A stretch of DNA of 64,000 nt from JASHVB01 sp963762885 (lineage in GTDB: Bacteria > Pseudomonadota > Alphaproteobacteria > Acetobacterales > Acetobacteraceae). The position numbers and the translations under genes were made by a program. The notes below the pieces were generated by a model that was not told the DNA's origin, did no database searches, and was given only the letters and a program-made list of their open reading frames with translations. The stretch covers positions 248,001 through 312,000 of the forward strand of contig CAVXNH010000056.1 of assembly GCA_963762885.1 (NCBI GenBank). Direction: 5' to 3'. Positions 63,874-64,000 of the stretch are shown here, in pieces (position 1 is the stretch's first letter; every line of letters starts with the position of its first letter).

Positions 63874-64000
63874 TCAGCCTTCGATACGGGAAAAATCGGC
63901 CACCCGGTCCATTGTTGTCCGCAGCAGATTGAGAAGACGCAAACGATTGAGGCGCAAATCCGGCTCCGGGGCGTTAACGGTGACGCGATCGAAGAACGCG
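63874..64000 (-). CDS. glyS: Glycyl-tRNA synthetase beta subunit, C-terminal end
   Basis: The last 42 codons at the right edge, on the minus strand: AFFDRVTVNAPEPDLRLNRL then RLLNLLRTTMDRVADFSRIE-G. The FFD-x-V-x-V phrase, LRLNRLRLL and the VADFSxIEG end match the anticodon-binding C-terminus of GlyS. It charges tRNA-Gly together with GlyQ. The gene order glyS-ppdK, with 12 bases between, is common in alphaproteobacteria and supports the taxonomic call. Confidence 0.85.
   Translation of the reverse strand, partial: AFFDRVTVNAPEPDLRLNRLRLLNLLRTTMDRVADFSRIEG

Overview
The window is GC-rich, densely coded DNA from an alphaproteobacterium. Family Acetobacteraceae or a near relative (Rhodospirillales) is the best fit, as an inference from gene order rather than a search result. 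Pointers are glyS directly followed by ppdK, a hemD / mitofilin-like / hemY run, a Tat-type OpgG next to OpgH, an NrdB of the alphaproteobacterial type, and swarms of palindromic intergenic repeats. No rRNA, tRNA or CRISPR array was seen. Both edges cut genes: an SMC-like ATPase at the left and glyS at the right.

Layout. 0-8 kb: end of a YhaN-like ATPase, an alpha/beta hydrolase with a luciferase-like monooxygenase, a two-domain glycosyltransferase with a VanZ-like protein, an Asp/Glu racemase-like gene with a small partner, and an MFS permease. 8-15 kb: a TPP-dependent enzyme, a secreted small protein, a YqaA/DedA membrane protein and the opgG-opgH pair for osmoregulated periplasmic glucans. 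15-24 kb: a frameshifted glycogen-debranching gene, a CsbD-like protein, two divergent beta-propeller genes, two lipoproteins, ChaB, an MFS permease and a serine hydrolase. 24-29 kb: DUF3237, 3-hydroxyisobutyrate dehydrogenase, an acyl-CoA ligase and an ArsR / SRPBCC / DUF899 operon. 29-37 kb: a DUF6056-like membrane protein, a TauD dioxygenase, a broken cupin gene, the hemD operon and two LytM-type peptidase genes. 37-47 kb: an alcohol dehydrogenase and a surface-polysaccharide set (epimerase, YdcF, two GNAT/FemAB-like proteins, two GT4 glycosyltransferases) near a PEP-CTERM protein. 47-49 kb: nrdB and a small conserved gene. 49-61 kb: a plus-strand cluster of an MFS permease, class 1B PyrK-PyrD, an M28-like protein and a polyamine-type ABC importer, split by an insertion sequence. 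61-64 kb: ppdK and the end of glyS, minus strand.

Two features cut across the window. First, at least ten genes are broken by single-base indels, many in short homopolymers, and one glycosyltransferase has an in-frame amber codon. Both halves remain well conserved and conserved genes such as ppdK are hit, so base-calling or assembly error is more likely than decay, though this cannot be settled here. Second, several families of palindromic repeats lie between genes, and one family supplies the last codons of two proteins.

The most interesting objects are: a 2.4-kb insertion sequence whose transposase joins a DruA-like (DUF4338) domain to a Tn5-type DDE transposase, with an 11-bp target duplication inside a repeat; an NrdB with lysine in place of a metal-ligand glutamate; and the class 1B dihydroorotate dehydrogenase cluster, which looks like an uptake-and-catabolism unit of unknown substrate.
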